DNA of 43,056 nt from Desulfobacula sp. (GTDB taxonomy: Bacteria; Desulfobacterota; Desulfobacteria; Desulfobacterales; Desulfobacteraceae). The DNA lies in NCBI GenBank assembly GCA_021647625.1, contig JAKIUJ010000010.1:1-43056 (forward strand), given 5' to 3'. A model generated the notes under the pieces. It was not told the origin of the DNA. It did not search any database and saw only the letters and a program-made list of their open reading frames with translations. The position numbers and the translations under genes were made by a program. Positions within the stretch are counted from its first letter, which is position 1. Each line of letters opens with the position of its first letter. Of this stretch, positions 1 through 6,728 are shown piece after piece.

Positions 1-840
1 GGCCTGACCCTGGTAGTAGCCGCTGATTACTTCCCCGCCCACAACACCTTTGCCCATATTAAACTCAAGCAGGCAATAAACCGGCACCTGGCTAACCTCT
101 GAAATCATTTCGCCGACTTTTTCGTAGGTAAAGTAACGGCCTTCTTTGTCCGCAAAATAAACTCCTAAAAGAACAACCGTATCTTTATCAAGATTGGCGA
201 TTGTTGCCTGGAGCGCATCCATTGCTAAATTTGGGGCATAGGTAATTTTAATTTTCTCTTTCATATCGGCCAAAGCCGCATCTATATCTCTTTGCCATGC
301 CCTGCCTGTCTCAAGGTAGTCATTGACGACAAAAATTTCTTTTGTTTCCGGATGAAGCTTCAGGGCCATTTCAACAGTATTTCGTGCTGAAATTATTTCA
401 GCAATACCTGTAAATTTATCTGACTCTTTTATCTGTTCATCCATAAAATTATTCACTCCGCAAAAAACAACAGGCGTTCCTGGAAAGAGTTCATCTCGAT
501 TTTTCAAGAGAAAATCAAACGCATTGTTGTCCGATGAAAGAATAAGAGAAAAATTATTGTTTGCGTATTTATTTTTTAGATAACTTTTGTATGAATTAAA
601 ATATTTTTGGGAATAGAACTGTTTCGAGTCCATATTGGATATATGAAGAATAATATTATTGTTATCAGGATCAAGAACATCTTCAACTGCTCTTATAATA
701 TCTTTAACCCATGTCATTCTCTGGTTATACGAATTCAGCAAAAGGACATGCTCAGGTTCAAGTGAGCTTTTTGCCTGAGCCGAAAACAGGATTGAAAATA
801 TAGACAAAAGAACAAGAACTATGACAGCTTTAATACGCAT
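1..840 (-). CDS. Periplasmic ABC-type substrate-binding protein or sensor domain, 3' end cut off
   Basis: An open frame runs from an ATG at 838-840 to the left edge without a stop, so at least 280 residues are visible and the C-terminus is missing. It starts with a signal peptide (MRIKAVIVLVLLSIFSILFS, then AQA) and continues with a mature region containing LLLNSYNQRMTWVKDI and ISNMDSKQF. That pattern is typical of the ABC substrate-binding family (PF04392-like), which in delta-proteobacteria often forms the sensor half of histidine kinases or diguanylate cyclases. The N-terminal part therefore supports an exported ligand-binding domain. Whether a kinase, GGDEF or nothing follows cannot be seen. 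No clear ribosome binding site lies directly before the ATG. Confidence 0.75.
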   Translation of the reverse strand, partial: MRIKAVIVLVLLSIFSILFSAQAKSSLEPEHVLLLNSYNQRMTWVKDIIRAVEDVLDPDNNNIILHISNMDSKQFYSQKYFNSYKSYLKNKYANNNFSLILSSDNNAFDFLLKNRDELFPGTPVVFCGVNNFMDEQIKESDKFTGIAEIISARNTVEMALKLHPETKEIFVVNDYLETGRAWQRDIDAALADMKEKIKITYAPNLAMDALQATIANLDKDTVVLLGVYFADKEGRYFTYEKVGEMISEVSQVPVYCLLEFNMGKGVVGGEVISGYYQGQA

Positions 841-985
841 ATCTTGCCTCAGATAGATTAGAAACACCTGCAACCATCTAAAATGTCTTAGTCAAAACTT
901 ATTGGAGCGATAGGGCCTTTAAGTTGATCATTTGAAAGCAAGCTTACAATAGATTTAAATCCAATGCAAATCCAACCTGGATAGT

Positions 986-1438
986 TCATGAAATTTTCAG
1001 CATATCAATATGAGGGATACCATCTTCAAGGTAGCTGTCTGACACAGGCTTAAAACCATAGGTTTCATAAAATGTTTTCAAATAAAGCTGTGCACCGATT
1101 TTAATATTCTCGCCCGGCCAGGCCAGCGATATTTTTCCCAGTGCTTTTTGCACCATTTTATGGCTCAACCCCAGTTCCCTTGCTGTTTTGGCAACCACCA
1201 CACGCCCGATACTCACTTCTTTGAAACTCAGTCCCGGAGGCAATATTCGCAAATAAGCAACCACCGTCCCTCCATGATCTTTTCCCAGCAGATGGATTGT
1301 TTTTTCATACCGATCCTTTTCATCTATCTCAGGGTATGGACAATTTTGCTCAACCACAAACACATCCACCCGCAATTTCAACAATTCATATAATTCGTCA
1401 ATTCCAAGCTCCTTAAATAATTTCAGCTGCCATTCCAT
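986..1438 (-). CDS. elaA: ElaA-family GNAT acetyltransferase
   Basis: 150 residues, the usual ElaA length. The N-terminus MEWQ..., the stretch LRVDVFVVEQNCPYPEID, the acetyl-CoA-binding strand-loop IGRVVVAKTARELGLS and the late YGFKPVSDSYLEDGIPHIDM are all characteristic of ElaA. The family transfers an acetyl group from acetyl-CoA to an amine; its physiological substrate is not settled. The start is supported by AAAAGGATA about 8 bases upstream. It is divergent from the GntR gene across a 128-base gap. No operon partner is visible, so it is probably a single-gene unit. Confidence 0.85.
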   Translation of the reverse strand: MEWQLKLFKELGIDELYELLKLRVDVFVVEQNCPYPEIDEKDRYEKTIHLLGKDHGGTVVAYLRILPPGLSFKEVSIGRVVVAKTARELGLSHKMVQKALGKISLAWPGENIKIGAQLYLKTFYETYGFKPVSDSYLEDGIPHIDMLKIS

Positions 1439-1529
1439 ATATATTATCCTTTTTATTAAGCGCCAATAAGATTAGGATATCTTTGATTCAAACACAAGCT
1501 GGCCCGGATATCTTATAAAATTTTAATCA

Positions 1530-1570
1530 TTGACACATCCATAGTTACCTATATATATATGTAACTATGG
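1530..1570 (+). promoter_or_regulatory. Promoter and palindromic operator overlapping the GntR start codon
   Basis: A TTGACA (1530-1535) is followed by an alternating TA tract that offers a -10 hexamer near 1552-1559. Around it is a perfect 10-bp inverted repeat, CCATAGTTAC (1539-1548) and GTAACTATGG (1561-1570), separated by 12 bases. The right arm contains the ATG of the GntR gene. The geometry fits an autoregulatory operator. It also places a transcription start at or within a few bases of the ATG, so the mRNA may be leaderless; no Shine-Dalgarno sequence is visible before the ATG. Confidence 0.6.
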
Positions 1571-2553
1571 ATATTAAATTGATTGCCAACTTTCCGTTAA
1601 GCATCAAAGCCCAGATAAAACGTCAACTTCAAGCAATGATCGTTGATGGACGCATGACACCGGGAGATCCACTTCTTTCTGCCAAAGAGATGGGATTGTT
1701 TTTAAATATAAACAGGAATACAGTTGCCACGGCATATAAAGAACTTGAGCGGAAAGGATACCTGAACATTATCAAAGGCTCCGGGACTTATGTCAGAAAA
1801 AACCCTGAAAATGAAAATTCAAAGCCATTAAAAGATATATTTGACCAGGCCTTTTCTAATGCCCGTAATGCCGGCTTTTCAACAGATCATATTATTGACG
1901 TATTCACTACAGGCCTTCTTGAAAACGCGTTACGATCAAAAAAAGCAAAAAAAGTGATCCTGATCGACTGCAATTATGAAATATTAAATTCCATTGATGC
2001 AAAAATAAAAACAAAATACCCCATCGAGTCCCACCTCATGCTGATTCAGGACATCCAGACCCTGCCCGGCAAATTCTCAAACCGCATCAAAGAGTACGAT
2101 CTTATCCTTTGCGGCATGAACCATTTACAAGACCTCAATTCAGCCGTGCCTGAACTTTCCATTCAGACCATAGGTTTTTTGATCCGGACAAATTTTTACA
2201 TTATGGATCAGATTCTTCAGCTTCCTGCCGGTACTACGGTTGGTTATTGCTGTATCTCACAGAAAAGTTCAAAGGCATTTTTTAAATCCACCATGTTTTC
2301 ATCGAAAACCACGTTAAATAGAATCCATGCAGGCATTGATGATATTGACATCATCCAGACGATGCTTGATTCCTGCCAGATTATTTTTGCCACCCATTAT
2401 GTCTATGATATCCTTATTGAAAGAATTTCAAACACTCGAAAGATTCAGCGCCAAAAGATTCAGCGCCAAAAGATTCAGCGGGTTAATCTGGATATCGACC
2501 CTCAAAATTTTGAATATATCCTGTCTATTCTCGAAAAGGGAGATCCCCATTGA
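1567..2553 (+). CDS. GntR-family transcriptional regulator with unusual C-terminal domain
   Basis: 328 residues. Residues 8-75 form a GntR winged helix (SIKAQIKRQLQAMIVDGRM, PGDPLLSAKEMG, NINRNTVATAYKELERKGYL, GSGTYV), closest in style to the short YtrA-type regulators. The remaining 250 residues are not the aminotransferase, FCD or UTRA domain I would expect. They look like a Rossmann-like alpha/beta domain (KKVILIDCNYEIL, YDLILCGMNHL) of unknown ligand. Near the C-terminus there is a 15-bp tandem repeat encoding KIQRQ. The start at 1567 is chosen because the winged helix would be damaged by any later start. The stop overlaps the next frame (TTG at 2550), which indicates an operon. Confidence 0.8.
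   Translation: MDIKLIANFPLSIKAQIKRQLQAMIVDGRMTPGDPLLSAKEMGLFLNINRNTVATAYKELERKGYLNIIKGSGTYVRKNPENENSKPLKDIFDQAFSNARNAGFSTDHIIDVFTTGLLENALRSKKAKKVILIDCNYEILNSIDAKIKTKYPIESHLMLIQDIQTLPGKFSNRIKEYDLILCGMNHLQDLNSAVPELSIQTIGFLIRTNFYIMDQILQLPAGTTVGYCCISQKSSKAFFKSTMFSSKTTLNRIHAGIDDIDIIQTMLDSCQIIFATHYVYDILIERISNTRKIQRQKIQRQKIQRVNLDIDPQNFEYILSILEKGDPH
2440..2481 (+). repeat. 15-bp in-frame tandem repeat in GntR gene
   Basis: Two perfect copies of AAGATTCAGCGCCAA (2440-2454, 2455-2469) and a partial third (2470-2481) encode KIQRQ-KIQRQ-KIQR. The unit is a multiple of three, so copy-number changes would alter protein length without a frameshift. Confidence 0.9.
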
Positions 2554-2789
2554 TTGATAATCACCTTAATAAATTCATTACAAAATATGATGACTGGTTA
2601 GAAAAAGATTTGATCGATTATTCATCTAAAGTCATACCCATTAAAGAATCATTAACCGAACAAAAGCATATCATTCCATCCCGCCAGGCTGAAGAGATAC
2701 TAAGCCATGCAGATTTGATTGCCCTTGCCAATGGGAATATGCCAGGTGTTGGTCTCGTCCAGAATGCCGTTGATGAAGCCGCTCCTTAA
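2550..2789 (+). pseudogene. Truncated N-terminus of an iron-sulfur (4Fe-4S) protein family, probable
   Basis: 79 codons beginning at a TTG that overlaps the GntR stop. Residues 20-62 (DYSSKVIPIKESL, IIPSRQAEEILSHADLIAL) resemble, from memory, the N-terminus of a 4Fe-4S protein family (pattern VIPxxES, QWVLPTxQVxExLxxAxxFAL) that normally continues into cysteine clusters. Here the similarity stops at about residue 62. The last 17 codons run antisense through the CheX-like remnant. This suggests a deletion or rearrangement joining two broken genes near 2730-2745. The family assignment is a recollection and moderate at best; the truncation is inferred from it. Confidence 0.4.
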
Positions 2790-3117
2790 AAATCCTTTCT
2801 GGGACAATTCTGCCTTTGCGCTGCCGGAAATCATGTTTGTCAATTCCCCGGCTGCATCATGGAGGTCTTCCATGGAGGCCCTCTTTTTTGTGTTAAACAG
2901 GTTGACATAGATCTGCCGCAAAAAGGACTCGGTGAAATTAATGATGAAAAATCCGTTGATACCATGTCCGTTCAGACCGATGAATGAGTTCACATATCCT
3001 TTTTGGATGGGAGTTTTTTTTATGGTCGGCGCTCCCGGACTGGATATCAATACTGGCTAACACTGTGAAAACCTTGACCGATGCATTTATCAAAGGATTG
3101 GTATAATCAACATTCAT
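2700..3117 (-). pseudogene. CheX-like phosphatase domain, frameshifted
   Basis: The main frame (2700-3050) reads KKTPIQKGYVNSF, GHGINGFFIINFTE and DAAGELTNMISGSAKAEL, the CheX fold with the ExxN catalytic pair (GELTNM). The N-terminal 34 residues lie in another frame, starting at an ATG at 3117 (MNVDYTNPLINASVKVF...), as in complete CheX proteins. The two frames meet at a run of eight A (eight T on the plus strand near 3014-3021). Removing one base would give a continuous SADHKKTPIQKGY. The C-terminus after SQKGF is also short for CheX. So the gene is broken, or this is a slippage site or a sequencing error. Confidence 0.55.
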
Positions 3118-3170
3118 TCCTGAAATATATCACAAATTTTCATTAAAAACTGTGGCAACTATCGGATAGT

Positions 3171-3479
3171 CAGGGTAAACGCATTTAAACTTGGCATGAA
3201 TTTTAATTCTTTGTTTTGCAGGTACTTATACAAAACGATAATTCCATTTGCGTTTACCTTCAAACCGTAACTAGTGCCTGACCGAAAACTCCGTGTTTGG
3301 GCGAAAAGTTGCCCATATGCAAGGCGCAAGGAATTCTGAAACCGGAGTGTACTATAGTACATGAGGATTTCAGGATTTTGCAGCAACGAAGCAGATGGGC
3401 GCTGCCGACGGGTGAGTTTTCGTTCAAACACTAACTACCTGAAATCATTAATATGGAAAAGTTACATGAGTTAGCCCTG
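3171..3479 (+). mobile_element. Family-1 MITE, copy 1a, interrupted by a family-2 element
   Basis: The element starts CAGGGTAAACGCATTTAA and ends TTAGCCCTG, an imperfect terminal inverted repeat. It is flanked by a perfect 10-bp direct repeat, ATCGGATAGT (3161-3170 and 3480-3489), a target-site duplication. Without the nested element and its 6-bp duplication the copy would be 145 bp, the same as copies 1b and 1c. No coding capacity. The right end supplies the last codons and stop of the antitoxin gene. Confidence 0.9.
3274..3431 (+). mobile_element. Family-2 palindromic element, copy 2a
   Basis: 158 bp inserted in family-1 copy 1a between two copies of TAACTA (3268-3273 and 3432-3437). The ends are GTGCCTGACCGAAAACTC and the complement of GTGTTTGAACGAAAACTC. 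The interior is a long imperfect palindrome centred on GTACTATAGTAC, with arms GCCCATATGCAAGGCGCAAG and the complement of GCCCATCTGCTTCGTTGCTG. It would fold into one long hairpin. Non-coding. Confidence 0.88.
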
Positions 3480-3779
3480 ATCGGATAGTGATAAAATTAA
3501 TTTGGGACAATTTTTCCTCAAATCATCCCCATTCATATTCAGATCACCATATAATTTCAAAGCAATATCTGGATTGCAATTTTCGCCTTCTTTCAGGTCA
3601 TTGTAGGCTTTTTGGGAAATGTTATTCCGTGCAAGAGTTTTTAAAAGGGCCCGGGGATTCGCCTCAAGCCTGGCGACCAGTCGCACAGTATTCTTGCAGA
3701 TATGGCACTCTTTTTTGAAAATCTCACTAAACGCTTTGTCTTCAAATTTCTCTTCTAAAAGGTCTTTAAAAAATAACAT
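3471..3779 (-). CDS. Putative antitoxin of a RelE/Gp49-type toxin-antitoxin pair
   Basis: 102 residues from the ATG at 3777-3779, chosen because AAAAGG lies 7-8 bases upstream; an ATG 15 bases further up (3794) is also in frame. The middle contains NPRALLKTLARNNISQKAYNDLKEGE and DIALKLYGDLNMN, a small helical protein plausibly of the HigA/XRE type. The upstream toxin overlaps it by 14 bases, the usual toxin-first arrangement for this class. The C-terminus has been altered by family-1 copy 1a. The present end is ...SLSDQG-stop, with the stop inside the repeat; on the far side of the insertion the old frame reads SCHSF-stop. Function is inferred mainly from the neighbour. Confidence 0.6.
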   Translation of the reverse strand: MLFFKDLLEEKFEDKAFSEIFKKECHICKNTVRLVARLEANPRALLKTLARNNISQKAYNDLKEGENCNPDIALKLYGDLNMNGDDLRKNCPKLILSLSDQG

Positions 3780-4155
3780 GACTAACCTTTTCAAGCTTTG
3801 CTTTTGATATCCTGCTAAGAAAATGATCTCTATATTTTACCACTTTATTAATATGTCTTTCCGGCACTTTCCGTGTGTTTTTAAAAAAGGCTGAATACAG
3901 GACAATGAATCTTTGATAACAAAAAAAATACAGTACCCTCACATTATCCCGGGACAAAGAAAACCGCAGTTCATGAATCCCGTCTGTTAAAATATCCGCA
4001 TAGGGCCTTGGCAATGTCGGTCCCTGTTCTTCGAGTAACGATAGCAGCCTTAGTATCTTCACCTGGTGTTTGGGCTGACAGGTATTAATAAACTGTGTAA
4101 CTGGACAACCATCTTCCATTTCATCACAAAACACGATCTGCCACTTTGGATTCAT
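3766..4155 (-). CDS. RelE/HigB-like toxin (phage Gp49-type)
   Basis: 129 residues. Features: QFINTC near the N-terminus, the helix-rich LRLLSLLEEQG, the signature GIHELRFSLSRDNVRVLYFF, and YSAFFKNTRKVPERHINKV, as in the Gp49-like/HigB mRNA interferase family (PF05973). GAGG lies about 9-12 bases before the ATG. It is the first gene of a two-gene unit and overlaps the antitoxin. The family cleaves mRNA on ribosomes. The basic residues of the K-T-P/R-K-V-P segment are kept, so the toxin looks intact. Confidence 0.8.
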   Translation of the reverse strand: MNPKWQIVFCDEMEDGCPVTQFINTCQPKHQVKILRLLSLLEEQGPTLPRPYADILTDGIHELRFSLSRDNVRVLYFFCYQRFIVLYSAFFKNTRKVPERHINKVVKYRDHFLSRISKAKLEKVSHVIF

Positions 4156-4509
4156 TCTTTGTTTCCCTCATCGATTCTAACGCAATTACAACGGCCAGCA
4201 CCCTATCAAATTGCAAGGTTGCTGCAAAGAAAATTCTCAATCTGGATATTTTATACACTTTACAGCCAGGATGTTTATTGTTGATAGCGCGCCATTCAAA
4301 ACATATTGAAATTTTCATCCATTGGCTTGCATTGTTCGATCTCATCCTTATATTATTGTTATTAAAACAGTTTTAGCAGTTGCCATATTTTTTTAAAAAA
4401 ATGACAATGACGATCAATGTTCAAATCCAAACAATCGAATATCTTTCCGGCAAATGCTAAAAAAAAATCACGACTGTTAAAAGGAATCATAAAAAAGAAG
4501 GAGGATATC
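4156..4509. other. 354-base gap with no recognised gene
   Basis: Frames on either strand (for example a 73-codon frame at 4124-4345 on the minus strand) overlap the toxin start, lack a ribosome binding site and match nothing I recognise. The segment presumably holds the toxin promoter (minus strand) and the promoter of the small membrane protein (plus strand). Confidence 0.5.
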
Positions 4510-4719
4510 ATGAAAGTAACTGACTGTGTACCTCAAAAAATATCAAAGCTTATGTTGGGTACAATAATGCTTGGTGCAGCACTTGGCCTTATCATTATCG
4601 GTGTTACACTGCTTCCGATATTCGGCTTTATCCTGGCAGTGCCGGTTGTAGCACTGGCAATTTATATTTTCAGGCTTCACTTAAACGACCAGTGTGAAAT
4701 TGATCTTTCTGCTGAATAA
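4510..4719 (+). CDS. Small two-helix membrane protein, function unknown
   Basis: 69 residues from the ATG at 4510, preceded by GGAGG with a 5-base gap. The in-frame ATG at 4417 lacks such a site and is rejected. Two hydrophobic segments, LMLGTIMLGAALGLIIIGVT and PIFGFILAVPVVALAIYIF, are joined by a short turn. The termini are polar, and the start MKVTDCVPQKI carries one cysteine. A strong terminator follows 25 bases after the stop, so it is a single-gene transcript. I do not recognise the family. Confidence 0.7.
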   Translation: MKVTDCVPQKISKLMLGTIMLGAALGLIIIGVTLLPIFGFILAVPVVALAIYIFRLHLNDQCEIDLSAE

Positions 4720-4744
4720 ATAAGTTTCTCTTAAAAAACAAAAA

Positions 4745-4790
4745 GGCTTTTTGAAAAATTTCAAAAAGCCCTTTTAAATTTCTTTTTTTT
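4745..4790 (+). terminator. Rho-independent terminator
   Basis: Perfect 12-bp inverted repeat GGCTTTTTGAAA / TTTCAAAAAGCC (4745-4770) with a 2-base centre, followed by T-rich sequence ending in eight T. It ends the transcript of the small membrane protein. Confidence 0.85.
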
Positions 4791-4863
4791 CACTTAAGGC
4801 TCTCTTAAAAATTAATTACCAGTTTTGCAAGTTGAGCCGCCCGGCCGGTAAGGTGTGGGAACT

Positions 4864-4966
4864 AAGGATCGGCTCCAAAATTAGTTGATCTTTTGTTTTC
4901 ATAATACCCAGTCTTTTAAGGGACTTTGAAAACAATTTAGATCAAGTTATTTTGTAACGATTCCTA
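4864..4966 (+). repeat. Family-3 repeat, copy 3a
   Basis: The ends GGATCGGCTCCAAAATTAG and the complement of GGAATCGTTACAAAATAAC form an imperfect inverted repeat of about 25 bp, both arms closing with TTGATC. The centre contains ATACCCAGTCTTTTAAGGG. Copy 3b lies at 26284-26426. Non-coding. Confidence 0.75.
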
Positions 4967-5049
4967 AGGCATATCAAGACATGTCGTTTTTTCACAACGC
5001 AGTCGTGCAGGATGAATCGGCTCTCAAAATGTAAAGTTATTTTTGAGTG
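4965..5049 (-). repeat. Family-4 repeat, copy 4a
   Basis: About 85 bp, in opposite orientation to copy 4b at 14755-14839. The shared core contains CTCAAAAATAACTTTACATT followed by TTGAG, plus a segment reading GTTGTGAAAA and GATATGCCTTA. The CTCAAAA and TTTTGAG parts form a small hairpin. The copy abuts the thymidylate synthase stop and family-3 copy 3a. Confidence 0.75.
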
Positions 5050-5054
5050 GACCC

Positions 5055-5858
5055 TTACTCGGACATATTCCTAAACTCGCCCATACTGCGGCCTCTTATT
5101 GATTCTGCAATTTCAAAGACATAGTCGTAAATATGCAATCCCTTGGAAGATGCTATAATCTCACCATTTTCAACCCCGATCTGCTCCGCACAATATTGCT
5201 TCATCATTTCAATGGCCGCCAGGTTTGCCGGAAATCCGCCATATAAATCCCAGGATCTAAAATAGGGGAAAAAATGGAGTTTGCCATCCTGTATCCGAGT
5301 ATCTATATGACGAAGACAAGGGGGATCGACAAGAATCATATCTGTGGGTTGCCCGACCTGCATGATCATTTGATTGTTCCTGTGCCCTCTATTCTTATAA
5401 GTCCAGATCATCAACTCCATCTGGTTAACAAAATATTGGTCTTCTTCCTTGACAAGAATATTTCTATCTTCCCAGATCTCTTTCTCTTGAACCAGAATTT
5501 CCGTCATCATTTTATAGTCATCAGGCAGATACTCTAATTCACACTTACAGATCCGTTGCCCGTAAGTATAAGACTCACCCTCTTTTTCTTCACCTGTCAT
5601 CAGGTATGGCAGGTAGTCATCCAGATAGTCCTCGTCCACCGGATCAGGAAACCCCAGGGCCGGATTGACCTTTGGCAGCAAAGGGATACTTGACGGGTGA
5701 GTGATATGTATAGTGATAAAATCAAATTCCAGTCGCTTTTGCCCCTCAAATGATCCACGATCAATGGTAAACGGCCTGCCGGATTCCACACACCGGTAAA
5801 GGGTTTGAAACCAGGCATCGGACAGGCTTGTTGCTTTGATAAACAGTGGCTCTAACAT
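5055..5858 (-). CDS. thyA: Thymidylate synthase (ThyA-like)
   Basis: 267 residues from the ATG at 5858, chosen because AAGGAG lies 7-8 bases upstream. An in-frame extension of 37 codons to 5969 has no such site. It converts dUMP to dTMP with methylene-tetrahydrofolate. Key motifs: NNQMIMQVGQPTDM, the catalytic cysteine in DPPCLRHIDTR, FFPYFRSWDLYGGFPANLA (dUMP-binding RSxD and asparagine) and KGLHIYDYVFE. The PPCLR and RSWDLYGGFP forms are closer to the archaeal-type enzymes than to E. coli ThyA. It has an AT-rich upstream region and no operon partner. The 3' end touches repeat 4a. Confidence 0.8.
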   Translation of the reverse strand: MLEPLFIKATSLSDAWFQTLYRCVESGRPFTIDRGSFEGQKRLEFDFITIHITHPSSIPLLPKVNPALGFPDPVDEDYLDDYLPYLMTGEEKEGESYTYGQRICKCELEYLPDDYKMMTEILVQEKEIWEDRNILVKEEDQYFVNQMELMIWTYKNRGHRNNQMIMQVGQPTDMILVDPPCLRHIDTRIQDGKLHFFPYFRSWDLYGGFPANLAAIEMMKQYCAEQIGVENGEIIASSKGLHIYDYVFEIAESIRGRSMGEFRNMSE

Positions 5859-6214
5859 AGGATGCTCCTTGTCAATATTTAACCTTGTTAAGAAATTAAA
5901 ATATATACTGTAATCCTTTTTGTGACAACCCAAATTTTTTATCCTTTCAGGCAGATACGTGAACTTCATTCGCTATAACGAGTTCATTGCTTTTTGTTTT
6001 AAAGACAAACCCCGGTTATCATTTTTCTTAAAAAGGAGCAGAATACTTAAAAAATTCTTTTTGTATACATTTAATATCCTTTACAAATCACACCGATTTT
6101 AATTTTTTTTAAGGTTCGAAATTCTAATTTTTGTCTTTTTGTGCTCCATTAAAAGTTATTTATAGTTGTTTATGGTTTTAATTGGAAATATTTAGCTTAA
6201 TTTTATCTTTTATA
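5859..6214. other. AT-rich leader region, no gene seen
   Basis: Very AT-rich sequence between the thymidylate synthase start and the candidate small-RNA promoter. I see no supported open frame. It presumably contains the minus-strand thyA promoter. Confidence 0.5.
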
Positions 6215-6241
6215 TTGACAATTAATTACCATTTATATAGT
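6215..6241 (+). promoter_or_regulatory. Orphan sigma-70-like promoter
   Basis: TTGACA at 6215-6220, 15-base spacer, TATAGT at 6236-6241. No plus-strand protein gene follows; a terminator does, at 6312. The 15-base spacer is short. Confidence 0.4.
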
Positions 6242-6247
6242 TAATCT

Positions 6248-6357
6248 AACAGATAATGACAGGGAACAGTTGACCCAAAGTTTACCCCATCTCCTTGGCA
6301 AGCATTATCCAGCGGCCTGTTCTGTCCTGACCCTGACAGACAGGCCGCATTTTTTTA
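6248..6357 (+). ncRNA. Candidate small RNA of about 110 nt
   Basis: An isolated promoter (6215-6241) is followed about 70 bases later by a strong terminator (6312-6357) on the same strand, with no coding frame between them longer than five codons (ATG at 6256). The transcript would be about 110 nt. I do not recognise it as 6S, SRP, tmRNA or a known riboswitch. The right neighbour is repeat copy 2b. The call rests only on the promoter and terminator arrangement. Confidence 0.35.
6312..6357 (+). terminator. Strong intrinsic terminator
   Basis: GCGGCCTGTTCTGTC pairs with GACAGACAGGCCGC (one bulged base) around an 8-base loop, followed by A and a run of seven T. The T run is on the plus strand only, so it cannot terminate the minus-strand amidohydrolase transcript. 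Confidence 0.8.
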
Positions 6358-6361
6358 TTTG

Positions 6362-6728
6362 GCGCCCGACCCGAAATCCAGTATTTGGGCGGCTCGTAGA
6401 GGAGCAAAGCTCACAAAGGCCCATATGCAAGGCGCAAGGGACTCTGAATCCGGAGTGTACTAAGTACATGGGACCCAGGGTAAACGCATGCAAACTCGGT
6501 ATGAATTTTAATTCTTTGTTTTACAGGTACTTATGCAAAATGAGATTTTCATTTGCGTTTACCTTCAAACCGTAACTACCTGAAATCATTAATATGGAAA
6601 AGTTACATGCGTTAGCCCTGACATGAGACCACTTTTAAAATCTGGCATGATTTCGAAACAACACCGCAGATGGACGCTGCCGGCGGGTGAGCTTGTGGGT
6701 AAAACTCCTCAAAGAGCAGTTCAAACAC
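6362..6728 (+). mobile_element. Family-2 element, copy 2b, interrupted by family-1 copy 1b
   Basis: The left end GCGCCCGACCCGAAATCC and right end GTTCAAACAC match copy 2a at the termini. The interior shares CCCATATGCAAGGCGCAAGG and GGAGTGTACTAAGTACATG. The arms are split by a complete family-1 element. No target duplication is seen outside (TATTTG versus AAGTTA), so it is old or one flank has been lost. The right end supplies the amidohydrolase stop codon. Confidence 0.82.
6476..6620 (+). mobile_element. Family-1 MITE, copy 1b
   Basis: 145 bp, CAGGGTAAACGCATGCAA to GTTAGCCCTG. Flanked by ACATGGGACC (6466-6475) and ACATGAGACC (6621-6630), a 10-bp target duplication with one difference. The target is the centre of family-2 copy 2b. 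Confidence 0.9.

Noticed and set aside
3159-3431. 90-codon minus-strand open frame
   Set aside because: Lies entirely in the nested MITEs 1a and 2a; no ribosome site, no protein family.
6270-6575. 101-codon plus-strand frame and its 62-codon antisense
   Set aside because: Runs through the terminator and repeats 2b/1b; repeat-derived.
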